The notes: generated by a model not told the origin, from the letters alone. Counted from the first letter of the stretch, positions 1-10,050 are shown. The stretch: DNA of 64,000 nt from an uncultured Sphingomonadales bacterium (GCA_903832325.1 CAILBC010000032.1:21423-85422), one strand, 5' to 3'. Made by a program: numbers and translations.

Positions 1-350
1 GTGCCGATGTTCGCGCGGTCGCCCGAATTTTGATAGGCGGTTTGCGAATTGAGCAGCGCCGGCATCGAGGTCAGGAAATCGGTGAAGTTCACCGTGCCTG
101 ATTGCTGCAGCAGCGCACTGCTGAACGACACGATCGGGCTCGACGTGCTGTAATCCTGCCGGCGGATGCGCGTGCCGGTCACGACGATGTCGCTGGGCGT
201 CGGCTTGCTGCTGGCACCATCGGGGGCAGGCGCCGGTGCGGGGCTGTCGGCACGGGCGAGGCCGGGGGCCAGCGCGAACATCGCAAGGCCCGATGCGGCA
301 AGCTTCAACCCGAAACGACGCGCGGCGCGGCGGTCTTCAAAAGATGGCAT
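1..350 (-). CDS. TonB-dependent receptor, N-terminal part (runs off the window)
   Basis: About 116 codons are visible from an ATG at 350. The first 34 or so residues look like a signal peptide: an Arg-rich start, then a hydrophobic stretch ending in LARA before DSPAPAPAP. A short Pro/Ala linker follows, then SDIVVTGTRIRR, the usual start of a sphingomonad TonB receptor (TonB-box-like segment and plug domain), and then a plug-like stretch ending around ALLNSQTAYQ. By family, such outer-membrane proteins import substrates such as siderophores, vitamins or glycans using TonB energy. The substrate cannot be told from this fragment. The barrel lies to the left of base 1. Confidence 0.8.
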   Translation of the reverse strand, partial: MPSFEDRRAARRFGLKLAASGLAMFALAPGLARADSPAPAPAPDGASSKPTPSDIVVTGTRIRRQDYSTSSPIVSFSSALLQQSGTVNFTDFLTSMPALLNSQTAYQNSGDRANIG

Positions 351-452
351 GGTGGTCCCCCTTGAACTTTGTTGCGAAGCAGAAGACAGCCACTTGCATC
401 GATGCGCAACAGATTTGTCGCAAATCGGTTATGCCCTTTGGTTCAAGGGCAC

Positions 453-522
453 GCCTTTGCACCGGCAAAGGCGGAGAAACCGGCGCAAAGCCGCGAATCC
501 TGCAATTTCAGAGTGTTGCAGG
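453..522. other. Two inverted repeats between hemA and the TonB receptor
   Basis: The 206-base gap between two minus-strand genes holds two inverted repeats. GCCTTTGC at 453-460 pairs with GCAAAGGC at 465-472 around a 4-base loop. CCTGCAA at 499-505 pairs with TTGCAGG at 516-522 around a 10-base loop. Both lie downstream of hemA and upstream of the receptor, so they could be weak termination structures or operators for the receptor promoter. Neither is followed by a clear T run. Confidence 0.4.
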
Positions 523-556
523 CTTGTCATACCTGCGCAGAAAAACGCACCCGGTG

Positions 557-1777
557 TCAGGCCGCCTTGCGTTTTTCCAGTTCCAGCCGGTGCCAGATTT
601 CAACCAGCGCCGCAGTCAGGTTTTCCATCATCGCGCGGGTGTGCGTGGGCCCGGGGGTAAAGCGCAGCCGCTCGGTGCCGCGCGGCACAGTGGGGAAATT
701 GATCGGCTGCACATAGACGCCATATTCGGCCAGCAGGATGTCGCTGACTTTCTTGGCGCGCACCGGGTCGCCCACCATCAGCGGCACGATATGCGTGGTC
801 GACGGCATCACCGGCAGGCCGGCTTCGGCAAACAGCGTTTTCAGCGTGGCGGCGGCTTCGGCCTGGGCCTCGCGCTCTTCGCTCGATGCCTTCAGGTGGC
901 GCACGGCCGCCAGCACGCCCGCCACCAGCACCGGCGACAGCGAAGTGGTGAAAATGAACCCCGGGGCATAAGACCGGATCACATCGATGATCCGCTGGTC
1001 GGCCGCAATATAGCCGCCCATCACGCCAAATGCCTTGCCCAGCGTGCCTTCGATGATGTCGATGCGCGATGCGGCATCATCGCGTTCGGATATGCCGCCG
1101 CCGCGCGCACCATACATGCCCACCGCATGCACTTCGTCGATATAGGTCAGCGCGTTGTATTTGTCTGCCAGGTCGCAGATCGCGTGGATCGGCGCGATGT
1201 CGGCATCCATCGAATAGACGCTTTCAAACGCGATCAGCTTTGGCACAGCAGGGTCTGCTTCGGCCAGCAACTCTTCCAGATGGGCAACATCGTTGTGCCG
1301 GAACACGCGCTTTTCCGCGCCCGAATTGCGAATGCCGGCAATCATGCTGGCGTGGTTCAATTCGTCGGAAAAGATCACGCAGCCAGGCAGGATGCGCGCC
1401 AAAGTCGACAGCGTGGCATCGTTGGACACATAGCCCGAGGTGAACAGCAGCGCGGCCTCTTTGCCGTGCAGATCGGCCAGTTCGCGCTCAAGATCGATGT
1501 GATAATGCGTGTTGCCGCCAATGTTGCGCGTGCCGCCCGATCCGGCGCCGACATCGTGCAGCGCCTCTTCCATCGCGGCGATCACTTTGGGATGCTGGCC
1601 CATGCCCAGATAATCGTTGGAACACCACACCGTGATCGGCTTGGGCCCGTTGTGCCCGGCAAAGCAGCGCGCATTGGGATAGGCGCCCTTGTTGCGCAGG
1701 ATATCGATGAACACCCGATACCGCCCTTCGGAATGCAACCGGTCAATCGCGGAATCGAAAACCTGCTCGTAGTTCAC
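557..1777 (-). CDS. hemA: 5-aminolevulinate synthase
   Basis: PLP enzyme condensing glycine with succinyl-CoA to 5-aminolevulinate, the first step of tetrapyrrole synthesis by the C4 (Shemin) route typical of Alphaproteobacteria. The 406-residue product has the family's usual length. Visible features are the N-terminal [13 protein letters not shown], the PLP-contacting [10 protein letters not shown] (Asp214) and TLGKAFG with the Schiff-base lysine at position 248, the same number as in Rhodobacter ALAS. I chose the GTG at 1777 because AAAGGAG lies 6-10 bases upstream. The longer in-frame extension adds residues foreign to the family. It stands alone between murI and the TonB receptor on the same strand. 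Confidence 0.97.
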   Translation of the reverse strand: MNYEQVFDSAIDRLHSEGRYRVFIDILRNKGAYPNARCFAGHNGPKPITVWCSNDYLGMGQHPKVIAAMEEALHDVGAGSGGTRNIGGNTHYHIDLERELADLHGKEAALLFTSGYVSNDATLSTLARILPGCVIFSDELNHASMIAGIRNSGAEKRVFRHNDVAHLEELLAEADPAVPKLIAFESVYSMDADIAPIHAICDLADKYNALTYIDEVHAVGMYGARGGGISERDDAASRIDIIEGTLGKAFGVMGGYIAADQRIIDVIRSYAPGFIFTTSLSPVLVAGVLAAVRHLKASSEEREAQAEAAATLKTLFAEAGLPVMPSTTHIVPLMVGDPVRAKKVSDILLAEYGVYVQPINFPTVPRGTERLRFTPGPTHTRAMMENLTAALVEIWHRLELEKRKAA

Positions 1778-1923
1778 CCGAGGCTCCTTTACCCCTCGTT
1801 GACCCTGGCCGCAGCGCAAGGACCACATCGCGGGGCCTTAGCTTGCTTCCTTGCGCATTGCCAAACGGTTTTGCCAATCGGCTTTTGGGGCAGGCCGCCC
1901 CCACCATGTCCCCAAAAAAGACA

Positions 1924-2736
1924 TCAAAACACGCCGGTACGGTCCAGCCCCAGCGCCGACAGCGCCGGTTTCAGCGCATCCAGCCCCGGATCATCGCGGG
2001 TGAACAGCGCCAGATCGGGCGCCGTGCGCACAAAGTCCTGCCCCTGGGTAAGGAACGCGATGCGCCGCGCAATCCCGTCTGCCCCGTCGATGAAACGCAC
2101 CCCGGGGCCGAATGCGGCGGCCAGATCATCGATGATCAGCGGGAAATGGGTGCAGGCCAGCACCACCGTATCGATCGCATCGCCGCCGGGCATCGCGCGC
2201 AAGGCCGCCGCAGCCGCCAGCGCGGCATCGGAAGCTGCCGGGTGTGCCACCGGAACTCCGCGCAGCCGCGCCTCGGCCATGGTCACAAGATCGGGCGCGC
2301 CATGGCGCAGCAGCGTCTTGTCGGCGGCAAATTCGGCCTCCAGCCGGTCGACATAGCCCTGGCGGATCGTTGCCGCCGTGCCCAGCAGGCCGATCACGCC
2401 GGTTTGCGTCATGGCAGCGGCAGGCTTGATTGCCGGCACGGTGCCGACAATCGGCACCTCCAGCACATCGCGCACCGCGGCCAGCGCAATCGTCGATGCT
2501 GTGTTGCAGGCAATGCATACCAGCCGCGGGCGCAGCCGTTCGGTCATCCGCCCGAGCAGGCCCGACACGCGCGCGGCAATTTCCGCCTCGGTCTTTCCGC
2601 CATAGGGCAGCCCGGCATTGTCGGCCACATAGATCACCGGCGCCTGTGGCAGCAACCGGCGCAGCGCGGCCAGCACCGACAGGCCGCCCACTCCGGAATC
2701 GAACATCAGCACAGGTTGGGTGGCGCGATCGGGCAT
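1924..2736 (-). CDS. murI: Glutamate racemase
   Basis: Converts L- to D-glutamate for peptidoglycan synthesis in the cytoplasm. The 270-residue product carries the FDSGVGGLSV substrate motif near residue 12, and the two catalytic cysteines in IACNTAST (Cys77) and LACTHFPL (Cys195). These are the expected acid/base pair of this cofactor-independent racemase. The ATG at 2736 gives a start just ahead of the conserved VLMFDSGVGG segment. The gene is divergent from plsY across about 107 bases, which must hold both promoters. Confidence 0.96.
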   Translation of the reverse strand: MPDRATQPVLMFDSGVGGLSVLAALRRLLPQAPVIYVADNAGLPYGGKTEAEIAARVSGLLGRMTERLRPRLVCIACNTASTIALAAVRDVLEVPIVGTVPAIKPAAAMTQTGVIGLLGTAATIRQGYVDRLEAEFAADKTLLRHGAPDLVTMAEARLRGVPVAHPAASDAALAAAAALRAMPGGDAIDTVVLACTHFPLIIDDLAAAFGPGVRFIDGADGIARRIAFLTQGQDFVRTAPDLALFTRDDPGLDALKPALSALGLDRTGVF

Positions 2737-2843
2737 GATTGACCGCCGATATGGTGGGTCTTGCCAAAAACGTCGAGATGCCCCCTCCCTTTTACCCACC
2801 GCGGCGGTTAGAACCCCGCCCGCAAGCAGCAGGAGAAACATGC

Positions 2844-3443
2844 GTGATTGGTGAACCGTTCCGGATTGTCGCGGCGGTCGTGGCCCTGGGGTATCTGCTG
2901 GGATCGATCCCGTTTGGCCTGATCCTGGCCCGTCTGGGCGGGGCGGGGGATCTGCGCGCGATCGGATCGGGCAATATCGGGGCAACCAACGTGCTGCGCA
3001 CCGGGCGCAAAGGGCTCGCGGCGGCCACACTGCTGCTTGATCTGGGCAAAGGGGCGGCGGCGGTGTGCCTGGCGCGGATGATCGCGCCCGGGTTCGAACA
3101 CGTGGCGGCGGGCGCGGTGGTGGTCGGCCATTGCTATCCGGTGTGGCTGCGGTTTCGTGGCGGCAAAGGGGTGGCAACGCTGATGGGGGTGTCGCTGGCG
3201 CTCGCCTGGCCGATCGGGCTGGTCTATGCGCTGGTCTGGCTGGGCCTGCTCTATGCCACGCGCCTGTCCTCGCTCAGCGGGATGAGCGCGGCAGTTTCGG
3301 CGCCGATGGCTGCGCTGGCGCTGGGGCACCTGGCCGATGCGCGCACGCTGGCGCCGCTTGCCGTTCTGGTGCTGTGGCTGCACCGTTCCAATATCGCGCG
3401 GCTGCGCGCCGGCACCGAGCCGCGCATAGGCGGCACCAAGTGA
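2844..3443 (+). CDS. plsY: Glycerol-3-phosphate acyltransferase PlsY
   Basis: Inner-membrane enzyme that transfers an acyl group from acyl-phosphate to glycerol-3-phosphate, the first step of phospholipid synthesis. The 199-residue product shows about five hydrophobic segments and the conserved motifs GSGNIGATNVLR, GHCYPVWLRFRGGKGVAT and an N-terminal LLGSIPFGLI. The GTG at 2844 is chosen because AGGAG at 2831-2835 lies 8 bases upstream and the length then equals the family norm. Its TGA overlaps the GTG of dprA (GTGA), so the two are probably translationally coupled. Confidence 0.95.
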   Translation: MIGEPFRIVAAVVALGYLLGSIPFGLILARLGGAGDLRAIGSGNIGATNVLRTGRKGLAAATLLLDLGKGAAAVCLARMIAPGFEHVAAGAVVVGHCYPVWLRFRGGKGVATLMGVSLALAWPIGLVYALVWLGLLYATRLSSLSGMSAAVSAPMAALALGHLADARTLAPLAVLVLWLHRSNIARLRAGTEPRIGGTK

Positions 3444-4564
3444 CCGGCGCCCCGGGCGAAGCCGAACAGTTTGCCCGGTTGCGGCTGCTGCGGTCGCCCA
3501 ATGTCGGCCCGGTGACATTCCATCACCTGCTGGCGCGGTTTGGTTCTGCCGAGGCGGCGCTGCCCGCGCTGCCCGATCTGGCGGCGCGCGGCGGGGCGGG
3601 CTATCGGTTGGCACCGGCCGATCGCATCGCGGCGGAAATCGATGCCGTGGCAAAAGCCGGCGCGCGGCTGCTGTTTCACGATGATGATGCCTATCCGCTG
3701 GCCCTGCTGGCGATTGACCAGCCACCGCCAATTCTTTGCGTGCGCGGGCGCGGCGCGCTGTTTGATCAGCCGGGCGTGGCCATTGTCGGTGCGCGCAATG
3801 CCTCGGCCGCGGCCGTGCGGCTGGCGCGCGATTTCGCGGTTGATCTGGCCGGGCGCGGCTTTGCCGTCATTTCCGGGCTGGCGCGCGGGATCGATGCCGC
3901 CGCGCATCTGGGCGCGCTCGCGGTGGAACACGGCGATGGCGGCACAATCGCGGTGATCGCAGGCGGCATCGATGTGGTCTATCCGCCCGAACACGCCGCG
4001 CTGCAGGATCGCATTGCCGAACAGGGCCTGGTGGTGGCGCAGATGCCGCCGGGCACCGAGCCGCAGGCGCGCCATTTCCCTTCGCGCAACCGCATCATTG
4101 CCGGGCTGGCTGCGGGCACGGTGGTGGTGGAGGCCGCGCCCAAATCGGGATCGCTGATTACCGCGCGGCTTGCCGGCGAATATGGCCGCGAAGTCATGGC
4201 CGTGCCCGGATCGCCGCTCGATGCCCGCGCCCACGGCTGCAACCGCCTGATTCGCGAAGGCGCGATCCTGGTGCAAAGCGCCGACGACATTGCCGAACTG
4301 GTCGATACGTTTGCCGGAACCGCGCGCTCCACGTTCCGCGACAGCGCGCTTTCAGACTATGCCGGGCCCGAAGACGATGATGCGGCGCAGGCCGGCCTGG
4401 TGCCGCAGATCGCCGCCCTGCTGGGCAGCGCGCCGGTCACCGTGGACGAACTGATCCGCCAGAGCGGCGCCCCGGCGGGCGCGGTTCAGGATGCGCTGAT
4501 CGATCTGGAACTGGCCGGGCGGTTGCAGCGCCATGCCGGCGGGCGGGTCAGCCTGATCGCCTGA
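3440..4564 (+). CDS. dprA: DNA processing protein DprA
   Basis: Binds incoming single-stranded DNA and loads RecA during natural transformation. The product is 374 residues. The Rossmann-like core is clear: VAIVGARNAS, ISGLARGIDAAAH, HFPSRNRIIAGLA and VEAAPKSGSLITARLA. The C-terminal 60 residues (VTVDELIRQSGAPAGAVQDALIDLE) match the winged-helix DML1-like domain. The start is the GTG at 3440, inside the GTGA overlap with plsY. The end reads GCCTGATC twice, so an 8-bp duplication covers the stop codon. It is a shorter, less certain relative of the stop-spanning repeats seen elsewhere in the window. Confidence 0.95.
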   Translation: MTGAPGEAEQFARLRLLRSPNVGPVTFHHLLARFGSAEAALPALPDLAARGGAGYRLAPADRIAAEIDAVAKAGARLLFHDDDAYPLALLAIDQPPPILCVRGRGALFDQPGVAIVGARNASAAAVRLARDFAVDLAGRGFAVISGLARGIDAAAHLGALAVEHGDGGTIAVIAGGIDVVYPPEHAALQDRIAEQGLVVAQMPPGTEPQARHFPSRNRIIAGLAAGTVVVEAAPKSGSLITARLAGEYGREVMAVPGSPLDARAHGCNRLIREGAILVQSADDIAELVDTFAGTARSTFRDSALSDYAGPEDDDAAQAGLVPQIAALLGSAPVTVDELIRQSGAPAGAVQDALIDLELAGRLQRHAGGRVSLIA

Positions 4565-4683
4565 TCGCGATCCGCCTTGTTTTTCCCGGTGTTGCCTTTG
4601 CGGCCCATACCTGCTTGACGGTGCCCCCAAGCATTCCCCACCCTCGCGCGTACACACACGTACAAGGACAGTTGGCGCCCGCC

Positions 4684-7371
4684 ATGCAGTTGGTCATCGT
4701 AGAATCCCCCGCCAAAGCCAAGACCATCGAGAAATACCTTGGTCCCGGTTTCAAGGTGCTGGCCTCATATGGCCACGTGCGCGATCTGCCGGTGAAGGAC
4801 GGGTCGGTGCGCCCCGACGAAGACTTCGCCATGGATTGGGAACTTTATGGGGACAAGGCGGCGCGGGTTAAGGCCATCACCGATGCCGCCAAAGGCGCAG
4901 ACCGCCTGATTCTCGCGACCGACCCCGATCGCGAAGGCGAAGCCATTTCCTGGCACGTGCGCGAATTGCTGGCCAAGCGGCGCGCCCTGCCCAAGGATGT
5001 GCAGCGCGTCACGTTCAACGCCATCACCAAGGCGACCGTGCTGGCGGCGATGGCCGCACCGCGCGCGCTCGATCAGGATCTGATCGATGCCTATCTGGCG
5101 CGCCGCGCGCTTGATTACCTGTTCGGCTTTACGCTGTCGCCGGTGCTGTGGCGCAAGCTGCCGGGCGCCAAATCGGCGGGCCGCGTGCAATCGGTATCAC
5201 TGCGCCTGATTGTGGAACGCGACCGCGAAATCGAAGCCTTTCGCGCGCAGGAATACTGGTCTGTGCTGGCGCGGATGGAGCATGCCGGATCGGCCTTTGT
5301 CGCGCGACTGGTGCGGTTTGACGGGGAAAAGCTGGAACGGCTGTCGATCGGCGATGCCGGCACCGCCGAACGCGCCCGCGCCGTGGTGGAAAGCGCCACG
5401 TTCCGCGTGGAAGATGTGGATACCCGGCCCACCCGCCGCCACCCGCAACCGCCGTTCACCACGTCCACCCTGCAACAGGAAGCCGCGCGAAAGCTTGGCT
5501 TTTCGGCCAGCCACACGATGCGCGTGGCGCAGACACTGTATGAAGCGGGCGCCATCACTTATATGCGGACCGATGGCGTGCAGATGGATTCCTCGGCAAT
5601 TTCCGAGGCGCGCCGCGTGATTTCCGACCGTTATGACGGGCATTACCTGCCCGAAAAGCCGCGTCATTACGAAACCAAGGCCAAAAACGCGCAAGAAGCG
5701 CACGAGGCGATCCGCCCCACCGAATTCGTGCGCACGCATCACGGTTCGGGCGACGAGGCGCGGCTGTATGATCTGATCTGGAAACGCGCGCTGGCCAGCC
5801 AGATGGCCTCGGCCAATCTTGAGCGCACCACGGTCACCTTGCGCGAAGGCACCGGCCGCCACGAATTGCGCGCCACCGGCCAGGTCGTGCGTTTCCCCGG
5901 CTTTCTCGCGGTCTATGAAGAAGGCCGCGACCAGAAACCCGATGGCGAAGACGAAGACAGCGCGCTGCTGCCGGCGATGCGCAGCGGCGATCAGCCGGTG
6001 AAGCACGCGGTTGAGGCCAGCCAGCATTTCACCCAGCCGCCGCCGCGCTATTCCGAAGCGTCGTTGGTCAAGCGGCTGGAAGAACTGGGCATTGGCCGTC
6101 CATCGACTTATGCCTCCACGTTGCAGGTGCTGAAAGACCGCAATTATGTGCGGGTAGAAAAAAACCGTTTCTTTGCAGAGGAATCGGGCCGGCTCCTGAC
6201 AGCGTTTCTGGAACGCTTTTTCGATCGCTATGTCGCCTATCAGTTCACCGCCGGCATGGAGGAGGAACTGGACGACGTGTCGGGCGGGCGCGCCATGTGG
6301 AAAGACGTGCTTGCCGCGTTCTGGCGCGATTTCAAGCCGAAGTCCGACGAAGTGATGGAGCGCAAGCCCAGCGAAGTGACCGCAGAGCTTGACATATTTC
6401 TTTCGGATTACCTGTTTCCGCCGCGCGAAGATGGCAGCGATGCGCGGCTGTGCCCCAAATGCGGCGAAGGGCGGCTGTCGCTGCGCGGCGGGCGCTATGG
6501 CGCGTTTGTCGCCTGTTCGAACTATCCCGAATGCAAATATACCCGCAAATTCGCGCAAGGGGCCGAAAACGGTGAGGCCGGCGCCAGCGACGATGCGGTG
6601 CTGGGGCAGGACCCGGTCACCGGGCAGGACGTGGTGCGGCGCACCGGGCGGTTCGGACCCTATGTGCAACTGGGCGATGGCAAGGATGCCAAACGCGCCT
6701 CGATTCCCAAGGACATTGCCGAGCTCGATCTCGATTGGGCGCTGAAGCTGCTGTCACTCCCGCGCGAGATCGGGGCTCATCCGGAAACGGGCAAGCCGAT
6801 CACCGCGTCGATTGGCCGCTATGGCCCCTATCTGGCGCACGACGGCAAATATGGCCGGCTGCGCAGCACCGCCGAAGTGTTTGAAACCGGCATGAACGCG
6901 GCCGTGGTGCGCCTGGCCGAAGCGGCCGCCGGTGCAGGCGCGCGCGGTGGGCGCCAGGCGACCGAGCCGCTGAAAGTGCTGGGGCCGCATCCGGTGTCAG
7001 GCGCGGATATCCGCCTGATGGCCGGGCGCTATGGCGCCTATGTGACCGACGGCACGACCAACGCCACTTTGCCCAAGGACAAGGCGGGCGATGCCCTGAC
7101 GCTGGAAGAGGCGACCGCGCTGATCGACACCCGCGCCGCCGCCGCACCGGCCAAGGGGCGCAAGAAGGCGCCATCCAGAGCCGCCGGTGCGAAAAAGGCC
7201 CCGGCAAAGAAGGATGCCGCTGCAAAAGCCCCGGCCAAAGAGGCCCCGGCGAAAAAGGCCCCGGCGAAAAAAGCTGCTGCCAAAAAGCCCGCCGCCAAAA
7301 AAACTGCCGTCAAAAAAACTGCTGGCAAAAAGCCGGCAGCCGAGGGGCCGGCAAAGGCCAAGGCGACCTGA
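4684..7371 (+). CDS. topA: DNA topoisomerase I (type IA)
   Basis: Relaxes negatively supercoiled DNA through a 5'-phosphotyrosyl intermediate. The 895-residue product starts MQLVIVESPAKAKTIEKYL (Toprim glutamate at residue 7) and has the Toprim metal site TDPDREGEAISWH. The active Tyr293 lies in AITYMRTDGV. One C4 zinc ribbon (CPKC at about 590 and CSNYPEC at about 613) is followed by three zinc-less repeats ending in GRFGPYV, GRYGPYL and GRYGAYV. The last 75 or so residues are a low-complexity Lys/Ala/Pro tail built of KKAPAKK-like units, probably nonspecific DNA binding. ATG 4684 fits homologues. AAGGA at 4664-4668 is rather far away, so the in-frame TTG at 4672 is an alternative. Confidence 0.97.
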   Translation: MQLVIVESPAKAKTIEKYLGPGFKVLASYGHVRDLPVKDGSVRPDEDFAMDWELYGDKAARVKAITDAAKGADRLILATDPDREGEAISWHVRELLAKRRALPKDVQRVTFNAITKATVLAAMAAPRALDQDLIDAYLARRALDYLFGFTLSPVLWRKLPGAKSAGRVQSVSLRLIVERDREIEAFRAQEYWSVLARMEHAGSAFVARLVRFDGEKLERLSIGDAGTAERARAVVESATFRVEDVDTRPTRRHPQPPFTTSTLQQEAARKLGFSASHTMRVAQTLYEAGAITYMRTDGVQMDSSAISEARRVISDRYDGHYLPEKPRHYETKAKNAQEAHEAIRPTEFVRTHHGSGDEARLYDLIWKRALASQMASANLERTTVTLREGTGRHELRATGQVVRFPGFLAVYEEGRDQKPDGEDEDSALLPAMRSGDQPVKHAVEASQHFTQPPPRYSEASLVKRLEELGIGRPSTYASTLQVLKDRNYVRVEKNRFFAEESGRLLTAFLERFFDRYVAYQFTAGMEEELDDVSGGRAMWKDVLAAFWRDFKPKSDEVMERKPSEVTAELDIFLSDYLFPPREDGSDARLCPKCGEGRLSLRGGRYGAFVACSNYPECKYTRKFAQGAENGEAGASDDAVLGQDPVTGQDVVRRTGRFGPYVQLGDGKDAKRASIPKDIAELDLDWALKLLSLPREIGAHPETGKPITASIGRYGPYLAHDGKYGRLRSTAEVFETGMNAAVVRLAEAAAGAGARGGRQATEPLKVLGPHPVSGADIRLMAGRYGAYVTDGTTNATLPKDKAGDALTLEEATALIDTRAAAAPAKGRKKAPSRAAGAKKAPAKKDAAAKAPAKEAPAKKAPAKKAAAKKPAAKKTAVKKTAGKKPAAEGPAKAKAT

Positions 7372-7394
7372 TCCGGCCGGAACGGCGCGCAGGT

Positions 7395-8924
7395 TCAGCG
7401 CCGTTTCAGCCGGTAGAGCCCGAAATGGTGCGTGCCGAGCACAAACCCGGCATAGCGTTCATAATCGCGCGCCAGGAAATCGGCGGCGACCGCGCGGCTG
7501 ATATGGTTGGGCAGATAGATCGCCTTCCATTCGCCGATCAGCACGACATCGGGGTGGCTCAGCATGATCCGCGCGACTTCGCGCGACGGATCGACGCCGA
7601 TCGCGGGTGCCTCGGTCCAGGTGTTGAGGTGGCTGGAAAAGGCATAGCGGGTGGGGATGCATGCGCCCACGCTGCGATAAAGCCCGGGTTCGCCATCGAA
7701 CTGATAGAAACAGCCGCCGTGCATCTCCTGCCGGATCAGCCGGGTCAGTTCGGCAAATTGCGATGCGGTACCGTGATTGCGGAACTGGATGCCCATGACC
7801 GACAGGCCGCCGATGGCGCTTGCCAGCACCACGAACCGGCCAAACCAGCGTTCGGCGGGAACCACGCGCGCCAGCGCCGGCGCTGACAGCACCGACAGCG
7901 GCGCCAGCATCGGCCCGACATAGTGATCATACCAGGTGCCAAACACCAGATAGCCGACCACCGCCGCCAGCGCCCAGGTGCGCAGCACTGCCTGCGCCGC
8001 CGGGTGGCGTGGCCGCGGCATCGTCATGAAACGCGGCGCCGCCACGATCGCCAGCCAGAACGGGGTCAGCGCGACGATATGCGTGCCCAGCCGAAACCAT
8101 GAGGCATTGCCATCGGGCAGGCGCAGCATGATTGACAGGAAATTGGCCTGCACAAATGCCGCGCCGTGCCCGGTGGCGGCATAGGCGGCCCAGGCGACCA
8201 GCGTAGGGGCCAGCGCGGCACCCGCCCACAACACCCCGGACAGCGCCAGCCGCGGCCAATGCCAGCCATCGGCCCGGCCGCGCACCAGCAGCATCAGGCC
8301 GATGGCCACGCCTTCAAACAGGACCGAATATTTGATTTGCAGCGCCAGCCCGACCAGCGTCAGGATCGCCACGCCGCGCGCCACCGGGTGCGGCGCCAAT
8401 GGGTTATTCCAGCGATTGACCAGCATCAGCACCGCGGTCGCCATCAACAGGTTGTAAAACACCGGCGCCTGCCCGAACGCGCAGGAAAAGGCAGGCATTG
8501 CAAAGATGTAGATAATCCCGGCCTGCCAGGCCGCGGCCGGCGGGGCAATCTCGCGCGCCAGCCGCTGGATCACGATTGCGGTGGCGGCGGCCGCGGCCAC
8601 GCCAAACAGCTGATAGGCCACCACCGGATCGCCGGGCACCAGCGTGAACAGGCGATAAAGCAGAAACAGGCCGACCGGCTTGCGATCCCACACATCGACA
8701 TAGGGCAGCGCGCCGGCATTCCAGCGGTCGGCCACCAGCAGATAGAACTGTTCGTCCACATGGACCAATGGGTTGCCGAACAGGATCAGCCGAAAGGCGA
8801 GCGCAATTGCCGCATATTGCAAAAAGGCCAGCCACACCCCCGAAGGCGCCAGCGATCCGATGCGCAGCCGCGCCGGAGCCCCATCTGCGGCGGGTATGAA
8901 AATCACGCCTGCGGCATCGTTCAT
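7395..8924 (-). CDS. GT-C-type membrane glycosyltransferase-like protein
   Basis: A 509-residue protein with about ten hydrophobic segments. After the first segment it has FGNPLVHVDEQFYLLVADR, whose Asp-Glu pair in the first periplasmic loop is typical of the GT-C fold (PMT/ArnT-like enzymes using polyprenyl-phosphate sugars). LPYVDVWDRKPVGLF follows. The C-terminal 120 residues form a soluble domain with GGCFYQFDGEPGLY and WTEAPAIGVDPSREVARIM. Another gene in the window (53268-54860) shares these motifs in the same order and is clearly a paralogue. Donor and acceptor are unknown. It is convergent with topA, 23 bases apart. Confidence 0.75.
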   Translation of the reverse strand: MNDAAGVIFIPAADGAPARLRIGSLAPSGVWLAFLQYAAIALAFRLILFGNPLVHVDEQFYLLVADRWNAGALPYVDVWDRKPVGLFLLYRLFTLVPGDPVVAYQLFGVAAAAATAIVIQRLAREIAPPAAAWQAGIIYIFAMPAFSCAFGQAPVFYNLLMATAVLMLVNRWNNPLAPHPVARGVAILTLVGLALQIKYSVLFEGVAIGLMLLVRGRADGWHWPRLALSGVLWAGAALAPTLVAWAAYAATGHGAAFVQANFLSIMLRLPDGNASWFRLGTHIVALTPFWLAIVAAPRFMTMPRPRHPAAQAVLRTWALAAVVGYLVFGTWYDHYVGPMLAPLSVLSAPALARVVPAERWFGRFVVLASAIGGLSVMGIQFRNHGTASQFAELTRLIRQEMHGGCFYQFDGEPGLYRSVGACIPTRYAFSSHLNTWTEAPAIGVDPSREVARIMLSHPDVVLIGEWKAIYLPNHISRAVAADFLARDYERYAGFVLGTHHFGLYRLKRR

Positions 8925-9129
8925 TCAGCGGCTCCGCAATTGCTTCATTTGACCCATAACGCCAGGGTCGCACGCGATCCTTTGACGCAACCTTCCGGCG
9001 CGCGCGGGTTACTCTGGAAATCGCAGATGAACCTGTGATTGATGCGACCAAAGGGTTTTGGTGTCGGGCTTGGGCGTTATGCTCTCTTGCCCCACAAGGC
9101 CGGTTGCGGCCGCGACGGTCAAGCGCCTT

Positions 9130-10050
9130 TTATGGAACCCAGTCGAGCCCGATCTCTTCATAAAGATCGCGGCTGTCCGCCCATTTTTCCTCGACTTTGA
9201 CGTGCAGGAACAAGTGCACTTTGGTGCCCAGAATCTCGGCCAGTTCCTTGCGCGCCGCTTCGCCGATGGCTTTGAGCTTTGTGCCGCCTTTGCCCAGCAC
9301 GATCGGGCGCTGGCTGTCGCGCGCGATCACGATCTGCTGGTGGATCTCGATCGATCCATCGGACCGCGTGGCATAGCTTTCGGGGCGGACCGCGCTGTCA
9401 TAGGGCAATTCGTCGTGCAATTGCCGATAAAGCTGTTCGCGCGTGATTTCGGTGGCGAGCAGGCGTTCCGATGCGTCGGAAACCTGGTCTTCGGGATAGT
9501 GCCAGGGGCTTTCGGGCATCAGCGCGCTCAACCGCGCCTTGAATTCGGGCACGCCGTCGCCGGTTAATGCGGAAATGAAAAACACTTCATCAAACCCGCC
9601 GGCGGCGACCAGTTCCTCGGCCGCGACCAGCAGCGGCTCCTTGGGCGTGGCATCGACTTTGTTGAGCACCAGAATGCGCCGTTCGCTGCGACTTTTCAGC
9701 GTGGTGAGGATCGGTTCGAGATAATCACGCCGTTTCTTGCGCGCATCAACCACCAGCACGATGGCATCGGCGGCTTCGGCCCCGCCCCAGGCGGCATGGA
9801 CCATCGCACGATCAAGCCGGCGGCGCGGTTCGAACAGGCCCGGCGTATCGACCAGAATGATCTGCGCCGGCGGATCGATGGCAATGCCCATCAGCCGCGC
9901 GCGCGTGGTCTGCGCCTTGTTCGACACGATTGCCACTTTCTGCCCGACCAGCGCATTGACCAGCGTCGATTTGCCCGCATTGGGCGCGCCGATCACCGCG
10001 ACAAGGCCGCAGCGCGGCGGCAGATCGGAAGGGGCAGGGGTATCAGACAT
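9130..10050 (-). CDS. era: GTPase Era
   Basis: Ribosome-assembly GTPase that binds the 3' end of 16S rRNA. The 306-residue product has the P-loop GAPNAGKST (residues 21-29), switch-region TTRARLMGI, DTPGLF, NKVD and SALTGDGV. The C-terminal KH domain contains VLGKGGTKLKAIG. It is the last gene of lepB-rnc-era, the standard arrangement in Alphaproteobacteria. The ATG at 10050 is 68 bases after the rnc stop. Confidence 0.96.
   Translation of the reverse strand: MSDTPAPSDLPPRCGLVAVIGAPNAGKSTLVNALVGQKVAIVSNKAQTTRARLMGIAIDPPAQIILVDTPGLFEPRRRLDRAMVHAAWGGAEAADAIVLVVDARKKRRDYLEPILTTLKSRSERRILVLNKVDATPKEPLLVAAEELVAAGGFDEVFFISALTGDGVPEFKARLSALMPESPWHYPEDQVSDASERLLATEITREQLYRQLHDELPYDSAVRPESYATRSDGSIEIHQQIVIARDSQRPIVLGKGGTKLKAIGEAARKELAEILGTKVHLFLHVKVEEKWADSRDLYEEIGLDWVP

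Noticed and set aside
236..2356. Very long open frame on the plus strand opposite hemA and murI
   Set aside because: It is the antisense shadow of two well-supported genes. Its translation is His/Arg/Gln-rich and has no recognisable domain, as is common opposite high-GC coding sequence.
4547..4566. 8-bp duplication over the dprA stop
   Set aside because: Exact but short, and partly explained by coding for a Leu-Ile-Ala end. I mention it with dprA but do not count it.
8925..9129. Possible tRNA or small RNA in the gap between the GT-C-like gene and era
   Set aside because: A long-range ATAACGCC/GGCGTTAT match is present, but there is no cloverleaf, CCA end or convincing promoter-terminator pair.
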